This document shows positions 7,946 to 15,540 of a DNA stretch of 64,000 bases, piece after piece. This DNA is from Bacilli bacterium. Its GTDB lineage: Bacteria > Bacillota_I > Bacilli_A > RFN20 > CAG-826. Each line of letters begins with the position of its first letter. The stretch's first letter is position 1. The notes under the pieces were generated by a model that was given only the letters and a program-made list of their open reading frames with translations, searched no databases and was not told the origin of the DNA. Position numbers and translations under genes: made by a program. Where the stretch lies: contig JAFUEZ010000003.1 of assembly GCA_017470115.1 (NCBI GenBank), positions 1-64,000 of the forward strand. Direction: 5' to 3'.

Positions 7946-10330
7946 ATGTATAGAGTCGTAAAAAGAGACGGAACCATTAAAGATTTTGATATCAACAAAA
8001 TCATCAACGCAATTTCAAGAGCATTTGTTGCAGTTAATAAGGATTCAAATCCTTCAATCATAGATTTCTTAGCTTTGAAAGTAACAGCACATTTCCAAAA
8101 CAAGATTAATGAAGGCACAATCACTGTCGAAAATATTCAAGATAGTGTTGAAACAGTCTTAATCCAAGCAGGTTATGATGATGTAGCTAAAGCTTATATC
8201 CTTTATAGAAGACAACACGAGAATGTTAGAAGAGCTAAAAATACTTTCTTAGACTATAAAGCTCTCGTTAATAACTATTTAAAAGTTAATGACTGGAGAG
8301 TTAAAGAAAATTCAACTGTTACATATTCTGTCGGTGGATTGATTCTTTCTAATAGTGGTGCTATTACAGCTAACTATTGGTTAAGTGAAGTTTATGATGA
8401 CGAAATCGCTAATGCTCATAGAAATGGTGATATTCATATTCATGATTTATCCATGTTAACTGGTTATTGTGCTGGCTGGTCACTCAAACAACTTATTCAA
8501 GAAGGTTTAGGGGGCGTTCCTGGAAAGATTACAAGTTCACCAGCAAGACACTTATCAACACTTTGTAACCAAATGGTTAATTTCCTTGGTATCATGCAAA
8601 ACGAATGGGCAGGTGCTCAAGCCTTCTCATCATTTGATACATATTTAGCACCATTTGTTAAAGTTGATCATTTATCTTATAAAGAAGTTAAACAATGTGT
8701 CCAATCATTCATTTATGGTGTTAATACACCATCAAGATGGGGAACGCAAGCACCATTTACAAACGTTACACTTGACTGGGTAGTTCCAAACGATTTAGCA
8801 GAATTAAATGCTATTGTTGGTGGAAAACAAATGGACTTCAAGTATAAAGATTGTAAAAAAGAAATGGATATGGTCAACAAAGCATTCATCGAAACAATGA
8901 TTGAAGGTGATGCTAATGGTAGAGGTTTCCAATACCCAATTCCAACATATTCAATCACAAGAGACTTCGATTGGTCAGAAACAGAAAATAACAAATTATT
9001 ATTTGAAATGACCGCTAAATATGGCACTCCATATTTCTCAAACTACATCAACAGTGATATGGAACCAAGTGATGTTAGAAGTATGTGCTGCCGTTTAAGA
9101 CTCGACTTAAGAGAATTAAGAAAGAAATCAGGTGGTTTCTTCGGTAGTGGTGAATCAACTGGATCAGTTGGTGTTGTTACAATCAACATGCCACGTATTG
9201 CTTATCTTGCAAGTGATGAAATCGATTTCTTTGCTAGACTTGATAAGATTATGGACATCTCAGCACGTTCATTAAAAGTTAAACGTGAAGTTATTACACA
9301 ACTCTTAGAAAACGGCTTATATCCATATACAAAGAGATATTTAGGAACATTTAATAACCATTTCTCAACAATTGGCTTAGTTGGTATGAACGAAGTTGGC
9401 TTAAATGCTAAATGGTTAAGAATGGATATGACTCATAAAGAAACTCAAGAATTCACAAAGAAAGTCTTGAACCACATGAGAAATAGATTATCCGATTATC
9501 AAGAAAAATATGGGGATCTCTATAACTTAGAAGCTACACCAGCAGAATCAACAGCATATCGTTTAGCAAAACACGATAAGAAACGTTATCCAGATATCAT
9601 CACAGCTGCTAAAGAAGGTGAAACACCATATTACACCAATTCAAGTCATTTACCAGTTTGGTTTTCAGAAGATATCTTTGCCGCTCTTGATATTCAAGAT
9701 GAACTTCAAACACTTTATACATCAGGAACAGTTTTCCATGCATTCCTTGGAGAAAAATTACCAGATTGGAAAGCAGCTGCAAATTTAGTTAGAACAATTG
9801 CTGAAAATTATCGTTTACCATATTACACAATGTCACCAACATATTCAGTTTGTGCTGAACACGGTTACATTGCAGGTGAACACTTCACATGTCCAAAATG
9901 TGGTAGAAAAGCTGAAGTCTATTCACGTATTACTGGTTACTATAGACCAATTCAAAACTGGAACGATGGCAAAGCTCAAGAATACAAAGATAGAAGAGAA
10001 TATGATGCAATTGAATCAATGGTTAAGTTCGAATGTAAGAAAGGTGATGAACTTATTGAAGACGAACCAGAAAACTTTGCAACTCCATTAAATGATGGAA
10101 CATATCTCTTTGCTACTACAACATGTCCAAATTGTAGAATGGCTAAAACATTCTTAGCTCAAGCCAATATTGAATTTAGCGAAATTATTGCTAATGACAA
10201 TGTCGATTTAACAAAACAACTTGGTGTCACAGTTGCACCAACCCTTATTATTGTTAAAGATGGTGCTTTAGTTGAGAAAGTTGAAAACGTTTCTAACATT
10301 AGAGCATTTATTGAACAAGCAAGAGCATAA
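7946..10330 (+). CDS. nrdD: Anaerobic (class III) ribonucleotide reductase with fused glutaredoxin-like domain
   Basis: A 794-residue protein. Residues 1-95 form an ATP-cone allosteric domain (YRVVKRDGTIKDFD). The catalytic barrel follows, then the zinc site (Cys near 630 with CPKC near 647) and the glycyl-radical segment RITGYYRPIQNWNDG near residue 660. After about residue 710 an extra domain of about 80 residues starts LFATTTCPNCRMAKTF, a thioredoxin/glutaredoxin fold with a CPNC active site and a cis-proline VAPT. It converts nucleoside triphosphates to deoxy forms without oxygen. The fused redoxin plus adjacent trxB suggest reduction by NADPH through the C-terminal domain rather than by formate. 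Confidence 0.93.
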   Translation: MYRVVKRDGTIKDFDINKIINAISRAFVAVNKDSNPSIIDFLALKVTAHFQNKINEGTITVENIQDSVETVLIQAGYDDVAKAYILYRRQHENVRRAKNTFLDYKALVNNYLKVNDWRVKENSTVTYSVGGLILSNSGAITANYWLSEVYDDEIANAHRNGDIHIHDLSMLTGYCAGWSLKQLIQEGLGGVPGKITSSPARHLSTLCNQMVNFLGIMQNEWAGAQAFSSFDTYLAPFVKVDHLSYKEVKQCVQSFIYGVNTPSRWGTQAPFTNVTLDWVVPNDLAELNAIVGGKQMDFKYKDCKKEMDMVNKAFIETMIEGDANGRGFQYPIPTYSITRDFDWSETENNKLLFEMTAKYGTPYFSNYINSDMEPSDVRSMCCRLRLDLRELRKKSGGFFGSGESTGSVGVVTINMPRIAYLASDEIDFFARLDKIMDISARSLKVKREVITQLLENGLYPYTKRYLGTFNNHFSTIGLVGMNEVGLNAKWLRMDMTHKETQEFTKKVLNHMRNRLSDYQEKYGDLYNLEATPAESTAYRLAKHDKKRYPDIITAAKEGETPYYTNSSHLPVWFSEDIFAALDIQDELQTLYTSGTVFHAFLGEKLPDWKAAANLVRTIAENYRLPYYTMSPTYSVCAEHGYIAGEHFTCPKCGRKAEVYSRITGYYRPIQNWNDGKAQEYKDRREYDAIESMVKFECKKGDELIEDEPENFATPLNDGTYLFATTTCPNCRMAKTFLAQANIEFSEIIANDNVDLTKQLGVTVAPTLIIVKDGALVEKVENVSNIRAFIEQARA

Positions 10331-10335
10331 GTGCT

Positions 10336-11241
10336 ATGGTCTACGATATTGTAGTCGTTGGTAGTGGTCCAGCAGGACTTACTGCAGCAATCTATGCTAG
10401 AAGAGCTAAAAAGTCTGTTCTTGTTATAGAAAAAGAAGCAATGGGTGGAAATATCACTCATTCCCCTAAAGTAGAAAACTATCCTGGTTATGAATCTATT
10501 TCAGGTTTAGATTTAGCAGATAAATTCGTTGCTCAAGCAATGGCGTTAGAAGTTGAATTTGAATTTGATGAAGTCACTTCGATTACAAAAACTGATGTAT
10601 TTAATATCACTTGTAAAAGAAGAGAAATAGAAGCTAGATCAGTAATTCTTGCTACAGGTTCAAAGCACAGAACCCTTGGTTTAAAGGGAGAAGAAAAACT
10701 TGTAGGCAAGGGTATCTCATATTGTGCTGTTTGTGATGGTGCCTTCTATCAAGGACAAGATGTGACTGTTATTGGTGGAGGAAATAGCGCTTTGCAAGAA
10801 GCAATATTACTTTCCAAAACATCAAAATCTGTCACATTAATTCAAAATTTAGGTTTCTTAACAGGTGAAGCGTCTCTTATTGAGCAAGTTAATAAAACCG
10901 AAAATATCAAAGCAATCTTCAATAAAGTCGTAGTTAGATTAAATGGAGAAGACTATCTTGAATCAATTGTTTTGCGAGATGAAGTTACTCAAGAAGAACT
11001 AATCTATGAAACAAAATCAATATTTGTAGCAATTGGTCAAGTAGCTGATAATGAACCATTTGAAAATCTTTTAGATTTAGATGAATATGGATTTATTATT
11101 AGCGATGACGCTTGCACAACTAAAACTGAAGGACTCTTTGTAGCAGGTGATTGTAAACAAAAACGAATTCGTCAAATTGTTACTGCAACAGGAGATGGAT
11201 CAATTGCTGCACTTGGAGCTATTAGATTCTTAGATAAATAA
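10336..11241 (+). CDS. trxB: Thioredoxin reductase-like flavoprotein
   Basis: A 301-residue FAD/NADPH enzyme. The N-terminal FAD site is GSGPAGLTAAIYARR, the redox pair is CAVC (near residue 132), the NADPH site is GGGNSALQEA, and the C-terminal FAD motif is GLFVAGDC. Starts five bases after nrdD with no strong RBS, so it is probably coupled to it. The neighbour's fused glutaredoxin-like domain is its likely partner. A strong terminator follows. Confidence 0.9.
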   Translation: MVYDIVVVGSGPAGLTAAIYARRAKKSVLVIEKEAMGGNITHSPKVENYPGYESISGLDLADKFVAQAMALEVEFEFDEVTSITKTDVFNITCKRREIEARSVILATGSKHRTLGLKGEEKLVGKGISYCAVCDGAFYQGQDVTVIGGGNSALQEAILLSKTSKSVTLIQNLGFLTGEASLIEQVNKTENIKAIFNKVVVRLNGEDYLESIVLRDEVTQEELIYETKSIFVAIGQVADNEPFENLLDLDEYGFIISDDACTTKTEGLFVAGDCKQKRIRQIVTATGDGSIAALGAIRFLDK

Positions 11242-11252
11242 ATTTATTAATT

Positions 11253-11286
11253 ACTCTATGCGATCACACCTAGCATAGAGTTTTTA
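11253..11286 (+). terminator. Intrinsic terminator of the nrd operon
   Basis: ACTCTATGC pairs with GCATAGAGT over an 11-base loop, followed by TTTTT. Confidence 0.85.
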
Positions 11287-11314
11287 TATGGAAAAAATAT
11301 GTATAAAAATCCAT
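11270..11314 (-). CDS. Possible 14-residue leader or micro-peptide
   Basis: On the minus strand GAAAGGAGAG lies four bases before an ATG at 11314 that opens a 14-codon frame (MDFYTYFFHIKTLC) ending inside the trxB terminator. The ribosome-binding site is among the best in the region, but the frame is very short and could be chance. It belongs to the unexplained structured segment at 11287-11460. Confidence 0.2.
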   Translation of the reverse strand: MDFYTYFFHIKTLC

Positions 11315-11339
11315 TTTACTCTCCTTTCATATAAATAAT

Positions 11340-11460
11340 TGATTAAAGGGTTCTAAGACGGAGATAAATTAATCCCGTCTTAGATAAGGGGGAAATTGTA
11401 TTTTAGATAGCTATTGTCTCTAAAACTATTCCTTCATCACCTCCTTTCACATAATATAAA
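11340..11460. ncRNA. Structured intergenic segment, unidentified
   Basis: A perfect 10-base hairpin (TCTAAGACGG at 11352-11361 with CCGTCTTAGA at 11375-11384) is followed by a 7-base hairpin (TTTTAGA 11401-11407, TCTAAAA 11419-11425) and then ATCACCTCCTTTC, identical to the conserved 3' end of 16S rRNA. Read on the minus strand this last sequence is a very strong ribosome-binding site with no good frame after it. No T run follows the hairpins, so they are not ordinary terminators. It could be a small RNA, a regulated leader or a decayed small gene; no known family is recognised. Confidence 0.35.
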
Positions 11461-11579
11461 GAGTTTGACAATGGATTTTTTCCGAAGAATTTAATTATTT
11501 CTTATATTTATGATTGGTTTTGCAATCAAATCTTTAAAAGTTTACATAAATCAAGAGGTGCTTAAAAAGAGGATTCTAA

Positions 11580-11648
11580 ATGAAATTAGAAGAGATTATT
11601 AAATTTCAAATTTTTAAAAAAATTTTCTTTGAAAATATGGACAATTAA
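11580..11648 (+). CDS. Possible 22-residue small protein
   Basis: AAGAGGATTCTAA precedes an ATG that opens a 22-codon frame, basic and hydrophobic, ending 46 bases before the candidate precursor peptide gene. RBS spacing is good but there is nothing else to support it; it may simply be a leader peptide. Confidence 0.25.
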   Translation: MKLEEIIKFQIFKKIFFENMDN

Positions 11649-11694
11649 TATAGTCGGTGAAATAATTTATGTGTATCAAAAGAGGTATTTATAT

Positions 11695-11829
11695 ATGGAA
11701 GATAAGAAATTCATTATACCACTTGCAGAAGTCGTTGATTTTGCTTGTGATGATATTATTACGTTAAGTGGAAGAGGAAGTCTTAGCAACTTCGGAGACG
11801 ATCCTGATAAAGATATTTGGGGGAACTAA
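11695..11829 (+). CDS. 44-residue small protein, candidate precursor peptide
   Basis: The peptide begins MEDKKFIIPLAEVVDFACDD and continues IITLSGRGSLSNFGDDPD to a WGN end. The pattern of K-x-x-x-P-x-A-E-V followed by DI-I-T-x-SG resembles small Firmicute peptides with a conserved leader and a variable Gly/Ser/Asp tail, which I recall near modification genes. Two bases separate its stop from the lipoprotein start at 11832, and PqqD, kinase, peptidase and exporter genes lie 2.3-6 kb downstream. AGAGG lies nine bases upstream of the ATG; a longer upstream extension of the frame is unlikely because it lacks an RBS. It has no signal peptide. The precursor role is inference. Confidence 0.5.
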   Translation: MEDKKFIIPLAEVVDFACDDIITLSGRGSLSNFGDDPDKDIWGN

Positions 11830-11831
11830 TT

Positions 11832-13055
11832 ATGAAGAAGAGTTTATTTTTATTGGCACTCCCTGTTTTAATGGTATTATTTGGATGCAATAATTCAGGC
11901 TCGGGAATGGGTACAAAAACAAAAGTTTTTGCTGAAGATTGTCTTGCTCATGAAGAAATTTTTGGAAAAGCTAGTGAATTGAAAGCTTTTAATAAAGCTC
12001 CACAAATTAAAAAAGCTGTTCCAACCGTTGAGCATGTTGGTTTCCAAACACTTTACGACGATGAAAATGATAAATATCATGTCAGATTTATTGCTAAAGT
12101 TGCTGATCCTGATAATATTACTGAAGCAACATGGACAAGAAACGCATATGATAGTGCAACAGGCAGTTCATTAGGTCAAAGCACAAAATCACCAACAGGT
12201 TATTATGAAACTGTTAATGATGGTGGCACACCATTAGTGGCAGGAGAAGGTTTTGGTTTTGTTGTCTATACTTTAATGGATATCGGTGAAGAGTACAAAG
12301 ATGATTATATCGTTGTCAGTTTAAGTTTAACAAATGCTGAAGGAACAACAATTTCCTCAACAAGAGTAGCTTCTGCTGATGATACTGTTAGTTATACTTT
12401 TGCTAGAAACGAAACTAAGTTCTATTTAAAAAAAGCAAACGGTTCTCCAGTTCCTCAAGACATTACAACACAAGGAGATAAACCAGAAAATAATTTTGGT
12501 TCATTTTCAAATATTGCTTTAAATAAAGATGACAAATTCTTTATTTTCGGGCAAGATGCAACAAGCAATAATTTCCAAGTAATTAAAGCAAACGGTCTTG
12601 ATACAGGCAATGCTGTTGATAATTATTTCTTTGCAAACGATGAAGGTTCAATTAAAGCAAATTATAAAGCCGACTATACTCTATATTTAAATAATCAAGG
12701 AAAGATTTATGTTTCGGCACAAAATGTTGTTAGACCAATTTATGTTAAAAACGATGTTTGGTGGTGGGGTGCAGACGGTAGATGGACAGCCTTATATGCT
12801 TTTAACGATACAACAAATAGAAAAGATTGGTTTACATTTGTTGAAGAAGGGGCATATTTAAAGACTGCAGAGATTGACCCAACTCTTTATCAAGCAATAG
12901 TTCTTGTTGAAATGAAATCAGGAGGAACAGCTTCTTGGGAAAACCAGAACGAGAGTAATCAAACTTCAAATCTTGAATTTCCAAAGAACAATGAAGATTG
13001 TCTATATTTGTATTTAACGAATAATAATTTAAGTTATTCGTTTGGCTCAAGATAA
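11832..13055 (+). CDS. Surface lipoprotein with two carbohydrate-binding-like modules
   Basis: A 407-residue lipoprotein (hydrophobic leader and lipobox LFGC, near Cys 19). After a short all-beta region, residues about 195-300 form a module of the kind NIALNKDDKFFIFG ... ADYTLYLNNQGKIYVS, also seen in the lipoprotein at 29739. Residues about 300-405 form a second module with VWWWGADGRWTALYAFN, an IVLVEM strand and NQNESNQT, closely matching the C-terminus of the protein at 26195. Such W-rich, NQT-ending modules occur on amylases and surface proteins of gut Firmicutes, so starch or glycan binding is likely. RBS GGGGGAA supports the internal ATG. It follows the 44-residue peptide gene immediately. 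Confidence 0.65.
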   Translation: MKKSLFLLALPVLMVLFGCNNSGSGMGTKTKVFAEDCLAHEEIFGKASELKAFNKAPQIKKAVPTVEHVGFQTLYDDENDKYHVRFIAKVADPDNITEATWTRNAYDSATGSSLGQSTKSPTGYYETVNDGGTPLVAGEGFGFVVYTLMDIGEEYKDDYIVVSLSLTNAEGTTISSTRVASADDTVSYTFARNETKFYLKKANGSPVPQDITTQGDKPENNFGSFSNIALNKDDKFFIFGQDATSNNFQVIKANGLDTGNAVDNYFFANDEGSIKANYKADYTLYLNNQGKIYVSAQNVVRPIYVKNDVWWWGADGRWTALYAFNDTTNRKDWFTFVEEGAYLKTAEIDPTLYQAIVLVEMKSGGTASWENQNESNQTSNLEFPKNNEDCLYLYLTNNNLSYSFGSR

Positions 13056-13073
13056 TATAAAACAAATATTATT

Positions 13074-13096
13074 AGGCGGAGCAATCCGCCTTTTAA
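13074..13096 (+). terminator. Intrinsic terminator
   Basis: AGGCGGA pairs with TCCGCCT over a four-base loop, then TTT. It ends the 11695-13055 transcript. Confidence 0.8.
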
Positions 13097-13170
13097 TTTG
13101 CCTTGACGCTTACCCTCTTTAATAATACTCCTCCAATAAATATAATGTATTTCAAAACGAAATTTTTCCG

Positions 13171-13207
13171 AAAAACTTGCAAATTTTAGGAAAAAACTTG
13201 CAAAACT
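13171..13207 (+). repeat. Two tandem copies of the dispersed CTTGCAAA motif
   Basis: AAAAACTTGCAAA (13171-13183) and AAAAACTTGCAAAACT (13192-13207) lie side by side. They are one-base-shorter variants of the AAAAACCTTGCAAAACCT sequence repeated elsewhere in the window. Confidence 0.5.
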
Positions 13208-13237
13208 AAAATATTTTTAAAATTTTTCAAAAAGTTA

Positions 13238-13267
13238 TTGACAAGATATTTTGCTTGCGAATATTAT
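13238..13267 (+). promoter_or_regulatory. Strong promoter of a structured transcript
   Basis: A perfect -35 TTGACA (13238-13243) and -10 TATTAT (13262-13267) with an 18-base spacer. The predicted start (about 13274) falls on the 5' arm of the first stem of the structured region that follows. Confidence 0.7.
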
Positions 13268-13272
13268 AAAAT

Positions 13273-13510
13273 TAATCTTGAAGCAGAATTTAAAATGAAG
13301 CGCTAAATTAGTTTGCTTAAGATTAGAAAACGCCTTTCACTCTATTTAAGAGTTAACTATAACCCATTATCGATAACATAATTTAAAGTTAGCCTATCTT
13401 TTAAAAGGCATGGCCAAGCGATTCCAAAATCCTATACACATTTTTAAAGTCGGTCGTTTTGTGTTAGTGGATCAGGAATTTCCTTAAGCTTAGATAACTA
13501 AGGGAAAGTG
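13273..13510 (+). ncRNA. Structured RNA or long leader, no known family
   Basis: Directly after a strong promoter, four nested or stacked stems can be drawn: TAATCTTGAAGC (13273-13284) with GCTTAAGATTA (13315-13325); GCCTTT (13332-13337) with AAAGGC (13404-13409) enclosing smaller hairpins; a long rod GATTCC..ATCC..ACACA (13420-13440) with TGTGT..GGAT..GGAATT (13460-13480); and TTTCCTTA (13479-13486) with TAAGGGAAA (13499-13507). It does not match tmRNA, RNase P or SRP RNA by eye. It either is a free small RNA or is the 350-base leader of the lipoprotein at 13631. No T-run terminator closes it. Confidence 0.45.
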
Positions 13511-13630
13511 TTCTTTGAAATAATATATTTTGTTTTAAGTTTCTAAAATTTATAGTCATGATACTTGAAGTTAATAACATTACTAGATTTTTTAAATCTT
13601 TGGTGATTTAATATCTTTAAGGAAAGAAAT

Positions 13631-13990
13631 ATGAAGCGTAGACATCTAGTATTAGTTTTATCTATCTTATCAGTTGCTTTGTTTAGCTGTGATAAACCTA
13701 AAGATAATGGTACAAAACCAACTGGAGGCGAGGATACACCAGCTGAAGCAACGACATATCACGTCACATTTATAAATTATAATGATGATGTTCTTTATGA
13801 AGTGGATGTAAAGGAAAATGAAGCCGCTGAATATAAAGGTGAAACACCTACTAGACCAGAAGATGATGAATTTACCTACGAATTTGAAAAATGGGATAAA
13901 GATTTATCATCGATTAAAGAAGATTTAACTACGAAAGCTACTTATAAATATATAGCAAAAGAAAACCGGGGACCAATTCACTGGTTTTAA
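13631..13990 (+). CDS. Small lipoprotein with one InlB-type repeat
   Basis: A 119-residue protein with a lipobox ALFSC near residue 20, an acidic, glycine/threonine-rich linker, and one beta-grasp InlB/Flg_new-type repeat (VTFINYNDDVLYEVDV ... FEKWDKDLSS ... ATYKYI). Such repeats mediate surface interactions. RBS AAGGAAAG supports the start. It sits between the structured leader and the RiPP-like operon; two terminators separate it from the kinase gene. Ligand unknown. Confidence 0.7.
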   Translation: MKRRHLVLVLSILSVALFSCDKPKDNGTKPTGGEDTPAEATTYHVTFINYNDDVLYEVDVKENEAAEYKGETPTRPEDDEFTYEFEKWDKDLSSIKEDLTTKATYKYIAKENRGPIHWF

Positions 13991-14005
13991 TGAAAAGGGA
14001 AACTT

Positions 14006-14035
14006 AATGGCAAAGTACACGCCATTATTTTTCTT
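14006..14035 (+). terminator. Intrinsic terminator
   Basis: AATGGC pairs with GCCATT across nine bases and is followed by ATTTTTCTTTTT. Confidence 0.7.
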
Positions 14036-14058
14036 TTTATGCTTAATTTAGCTATGAT

Positions 14059-14092
14059 GAGAATAAATTTTAGTTAATTTATTCTCTTTACT
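14059..14092 (+). terminator. Second hairpin/terminator before the kinase gene
   Basis: GAGAATAAATT pairs perfectly (11 bases) with AATTTATTCTC over six bases, followed by TTTACT. Weakly T-rich end, so it may be a tandem terminator or an operator. Confidence 0.5.
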
Positions 14093-14143
14093 AATTTAAT
14101 TATTTATAATTATTTTGTTATTGATATAACTCGTCTTTTAAAT

Positions 14144-14863
14144 ATGGTTAATTTTAAGATTAAAATTGCAGGGTTAGTTCTAGAGATAAATTGTTTTAAT
14201 GAAACTACAAAACGATATTGTAGAGATTTTTTAACAGATTTACCTAAAGATTTAGAAATTAATTTAACTGAAGAAGATCTAAAAAACGAAGTAATTAATA
14301 GCACCAATAATCAATTTTATGTTGATGAAGAAATATCGGCTTTATATAGAAAAATTGCTGATACTTTAATTGAAAAGAATATTGTTGTATTTCATTTTTC
14401 ATCAATAAAAGTCGGTGGTTATGCATTTATTTTTACTGCTAGAAGCGGAGTGGGAAAATCAACTCATACAAGACTCTTGTCGGAGTTATTAGGTGATAAA
14501 ATGATTTATATCAATGATGATAAGCCTCTATTAGAAGTTAAAAATGATGAGATTATAATTCATTCTTCGCCATGGAACGGAAAAGAAAGAAGAGGTAATG
14601 ATATTTCGGCCCCATTAAAAGCAATAGTGTTTTTATCTAGAGGAGAAGAGAATACTTATAAAAAAATTGATGATAAAAGCACTCATTATTTAAACCTTAT
14701 ATCTCAGATTTATCTACCATATGATAAAGCAAAAAGAGCAAAAGCTTTAAATATTGCTGATGAGATCATTAAAAAAGTAAATTTATATGAAATTTATGTC
14801 AATAAAGACATTAGTGCAGCTAAAATGACTTATGAAAGGATTATAAAAAATGAAATTAAATGA
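14144..14863 (+). CDS. HPr kinase-like P-loop protein of a RiPP-type cluster
   Basis: A 239-residue protein with a Walker A loop ARSGVGKST (residues 99-107) and the HprK-type NDDKPLL (about 124-130), so it belongs to the HPr kinase/phosphorylase C-terminal fold but lacks the N-terminal half of true HprK. Stand-alone copies of this fold occur in lasso-peptide and other RiPP clusters, where some phosphorylate the peptide. It overlaps the pqqD-like gene by 14 bases and heads an uninterrupted five-gene run. No strong RBS is seen, so a very short leader is possible. The peptide substrate is inferred. Confidence 0.75.
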   Translation: MVNFKIKIAGLVLEINCFNETTKRYCRDFLTDLPKDLEINLTEEDLKNEVINSTNNQFYVDEEISALYRKIADTLIEKNIVVFHFSSIKVGGYAFIFTARSGVGKSTHTRLLSELLGDKMIYINDDKPLLEVKNDEIIIHSSPWNGKERRGNDISAPLKAIVFLSRGEENTYKKIDDKSTHYLNLISQIYLPYDKAKRAKALNIADEIIKKVNLYEIYVNKDISAAKMTYERIIKNEIK

Positions 14864-15122
14864 AAACTTCTTGATTCATGATACTGGAAATGGAGAAATC
14901 TTAATTGCTGTTGGAGAAGAGACAAAGAAATTCCATGGTATCGTAAAATTGAATTCTACAGGCGCAGAAATTGTTCACCTTATTGAACAAAATGACCTTT
15001 CAGTTGAAGAAATCTGTGAGCACTTTTATGAAAAATGCCCAAATGATGATAAAGAAACGATTAAAAAAGGAGTTAGTGATTTTATAAATCAATTAGAAAA
15101 GATTAATGCAATCAAGTTATAA
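14850..15122 (+). CDS. PqqD-family RiPP recognition element protein
   Basis: A 90-residue stand-alone PqqD-like protein. The segment GIVKLNSTGAEIVHLIEQN followed by VEEICEHFYEKC and a C-terminal helix matches the winged-helix fold that binds leader peptides (RRE). In RiPP pathways it delivers the precursor to modifying enzymes. It overlaps both neighbours, so stoichiometry with the kinase and peptidase is probably coupled. Its presence is the strongest sign that the cluster acts on a ribosomal peptide. Confidence 0.82.
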   Translation: MKLNENFLIHDTGNGEILIAVGEETKKFHGIVKLNSTGAEIVHLIEQNDLSVEEICEHFYEKCPNDDKETIKKGVSDFINQLEKINAIKL

Positions 15123-15540
15123 ATTTGAAGAAATACTTGAAAGAGATGGTGAACTCTTTTTTACAAATATTGGATTCTCAATGTACCCATTAATTAGGGA
15201 AAGAGAAGATGTTTTACATATCGTAAAGCAAGATGGAGAGTTCAAAAAAGGCGACATTGTTCTATATAAAAGCCATCAAGAGCATTACGTCCTTCATAGA
15301 ATCTTAAAAGTAAAAAAAGATAAGGTGATACTTGCTGGTGATTATAATTACTTTAAAGATAAACCAATAAGTAGAGATGCTATCTTAGGAAAATTAATTG
15401 AGATTACTAAAAAAGATGGTAAAAAAATCGATCTATCTAAAGATAAAAAAGCGCGCAAATTCTTTTATTCAAATTTCTTCTACATCAAAGCAATGTGGCA
15501 AATAGGATTAAAGATATTACATTTAAGGAAAGTGAAATGA
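15106..15540 (+). CDS. S26-type serine peptidase (signal-peptidase-like)
   Basis: A 144-residue S24/S26-fold peptidase. The catalytic serine is in GFSMYPL (near residue 19), and the general base is probably the histidine of VLHRIL (near 63), the ER/SipW-type Ser-His arrangement rather than Ser-Lys; GDYNYFKD holds the conserved aspartate. There is no clear N-terminal membrane anchor, unlike housekeeping signal peptidases. In this operon it probably removes a leader peptide. It overlaps PqqD (17 bases) and the ABC transporter (4 bases). Confidence 0.75.
   Translation: MQSSYKFEEILERDGELFFTNIGFSMYPLIREREDVLHIVKQDGEFKKGDIVLYKSHQEHYVLHRILKVKKDKVILAGDYNYFKDKPISRDAILGKLIEITKKDGKKIDLSKDKKARKFFYSNFFYIKAMWQIGLKILHLRKVK

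Noticed and set aside
9798-10091. 97-residue frame inside nrdD
   Set aside because: Out-of-frame shadow of a conserved catalytic and zinc-binding region, with no ribosome-binding site.
11434-11446. Sequence identical to the 16S rRNA 3' end, considered as an rRNA fragment
   Set aside because: Only 13 bases match and nothing upstream resembles 16S rRNA; it is better read as a strong minus-strand Shine-Dalgarno or a structural element.
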